Assembly: GCA_905210845.1 (NCBI GenBank)
Contig: CAJLYG010000052.1
Span: 1 to 16,268 of the forward strand
Length of the DNA: 16,268 nucleotides
Origin: an uncultured Prevotella sp.
GTDB taxonomy: Bacteria > Bacteroidota > Bacteroidia > Bacteroidales > Bacteroidaceae
Direction of reading: 5' to 3'
In this document: in pieces, positions 15,489 through 16,268 of the stretch
Layout: the number at the start of each line of letters is the position of its first letter
Position numbering within the stretch: position 1 is the first letter of the stretch
Translations under genes and position numbers: made by a program
The notes under the pieces: model-generated
Database searches by the model: none
Told to the model about the DNA's origin: nothing
Seen by the model: the letters and a program-made list of their open reading frames with translations, nothing else

Positions 15489-15951
15489 TGTCAATGATTT
15501 CTTCAATGTGATCCCTTACCCTGATACTGCGCCGCACGTCTTGTGCATCGGATCCCACGGCGATGGTAAGGTTGTCTTTTCTGTAGATGGCAGGAGAGAT
15601 AAAGTCGCAGAGCTGTGGGTCATCGCAGACACTGGTCAGAATCCCTTGCTCTGTAGCCAACTGCTTGATATGCCGGTTCAAGTCATGGTCACCTGTGCAG
15701 ACATACAACAGGTCAACGCCCTTGAGGTCGGATGCCTCGAACGGCTTTTCCTTCCATTCGAAAGGTAGTGCCTTGATGTCGTCCGTGATCTCTGGGGCGA
15801 TGAGGGTGGCATGGTGCGTGAAGCGACTCAGCAGGGTTGCTTTATGTGTTGCCACCTTCCCGCCTCCAATTATCAAGATCTTCGCTCCGGCGATGCGGAT
15901 CGTGATGGGGAGATACAGGCTCTCCTTGAATTCTGTGCTGCTCTCTTTCAT
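15466..15951 (-). CDS. Precorrin-2 dehydrogenase / siroheme synthase (Met8-like, short form)
   Basis: NAD-dependent oxidation of precorrin-2 to sirohydrochlorin, and in bifunctional members insertion of iron to make siroheme. The 161 residues start with YLPITIRIAGAKILIIGGGKVATHK, the Rossmann loop GGGKVA being at 29-34. LLYVCTGD (81-88) and SVCDDPQLCDFISPA (107-121) follow, the latter holding the Asp (110/111) that corresponds to the catalytic aspartate of CysG/Met8p, then the IAVGS...R-RVRDHIEE end. Met8p and the CysG N-terminal module are longer (over 200 residues); the C-terminal dimerisation/chelatase helices are reduced here, so iron insertion may need another protein. Its ATG overlaps the stop of the TusA ORF in an ATGA, and its end overlaps cobA. 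Confidence 0.9.
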   Translation of the reverse strand: MKESSTEFKESLYLPITIRIAGAKILIIGGGKVATHKATLLSRFTHHATLIAPEITDDIKALPFEWKEKPFEASDLKGVDLLYVCTGDHDLNRHIKQLATEQGILTSVCDDPQLCDFISPAIYRKDNLTIAVGSDAQDVRRSIRVRDHIEEIIDNGKLSIQ

Positions 15952-16268
15952 GACTTTTTCTTGATCAGTACTTTCCAGTATTCACCTATCTTTTCCGTAG
16001 AGAGTACGGTGTGCCCTTCGTTGCGCACGCTTCCGGGCACGTTTTGAATGGGTTGACCGTCATCTAAGAGGATCTCTAAGATCTCGCCTGGTCTCATGGG
16101 CGAGAGCGCTATCTTTGTCTTGACAAAGTTCATAGGACAAGCAACGCCCCGAAAATCCTTTTTCACGTTAGGCTCAACATCGGATGATTGGGCTACAGGT
16201 GGCTTGCCCGATATGTCCTTTCCGTGGTCCGGCGCGTCTGTTTGGAATGGTTCCACCTGTTTCCCTAC
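15948..16268 (-). CDS. TusA-family sulfur carrier domain, probably the C-terminal end of a larger protein
   Basis: The visible frame ends with a TusA domain (about the last 70 residues: KKDFRGVACPMNFVKTKIAL, then GEILEILLDDGQPIQNVPGSVRNEGH). Its CPxN motif holds the cysteine that carries persulfide sulfur in this family. Ahead of it is a polar linker of some 30 residues rich in Asp, Pro, Gly, Lys and Ser. The only possible start inside the window is a GTG at 16256; no ATG lies upstream of the domain, and the frame stays open to the right edge. I therefore read it as the tail of a longer protein, most plausibly the sulfite reductase expected at this place in the operon (inference). A separate TusA-like protein starting at GTG remains possible. 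The stop overlaps the next start in an ATGA. Confidence 0.8.
   Translation of the reverse strand, partial: VGKQVEPFQTDAPDHGKDISGKPPVAQSSDVEPNVKKDFRGVACPMNFVKTKIALSPMRPGEILEILLDDGQPIQNVPGSVRNEGHTVLSTEKIGEYWKVLIKKKS

Noticed and set aside
15489..15506. TTG start for cobA six codons upstream
   Set aside because: The ATG at 15488 is closer to the normal family start and reduces the overlap with the preceding gene from 41 to 23 bases.

Overview
The window reads as chromosomal DNA of a Bacteroidota, most likely a Bacteroidales/Prevotellaceae-type organism. The support is the promoter style (TAnnTTTG -7 boxes, as in TACCTTTG before the phosphate genes), weak or absent Shine-Dalgarno sequences before many starts, MacB-type exporters with ATPase and permeases on separate genes, and protein styles familiar from that phylum. 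The genus is inference. There are no rRNA or tRNA genes, insertion sequences or CRISPR arrays, and almost every base is accounted for.

Layout. (1) 1-924, minus strand: a DJ-1/PfpI-family gene followed by ispD (isoprenoid precursor synthesis), which is cut by the left edge. (2) 925-1033: a divergent promoter region carrying a perfect 10-bp inverted repeat whose two arms are outward-reading -7 boxes. (3) 1034-8054, plus strand: nadK, then a one-polypeptide ABC exporter, a MacB/LolD-type ATPase, two paralogous MacB-type permeases and a MacA-type periplasmic adaptor. Starts and stops overlap or lie close together, so this looks like one transcription unit. (4) 8138-8776, plus strand: an orphan NarL/LuxR-type response regulator. 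(5) 11664-8836, minus strand: a PstS-like lipoprotein, an unlisted 31-residue single-membrane-span peptide, pstC and pstA, converging on the regulator gene. pstB and phoU are not present. (6) 16268-11786, minus strand: an assimilatory sulfate reduction operon: a TusA domain (probably the tail of a larger protein beyond the right edge), a Met8-type precorrin-2 dehydrogenase, CobA, CysD, CysN and a 4Fe-4S APS reductase (CysH).

How the genes work together. CysD/CysN activate sulfate to APS, and CysH reduces APS directly to sulfite, so no APS kinase (CysC) is needed. CobA and the Met8-like enzyme make siroheme for the sulfite reductase, which should lie just upstream of the window. The PstS-like/PstC/PstA genes encode an oxyanion importer, presumably for phosphate, with its own promoter directly downstream of cysH.

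The most interesting signal is an 18-bp site, TTACCATnnnCATGGTAT, present twice in the same orientation relative to the downstream gene. One copy is upstream of the NarL-type regulator (8063-8080) and the other abuts the -33 box of the pstS promoter (11735-11718). Its inverted 7-2-7 layout is that of NarL-family operators, which suggests that the regulator controls both itself and the transporter operon. The second notable item is the 31-residue membrane peptide, set between pstS and pstC with exactly 10 bases on each side.
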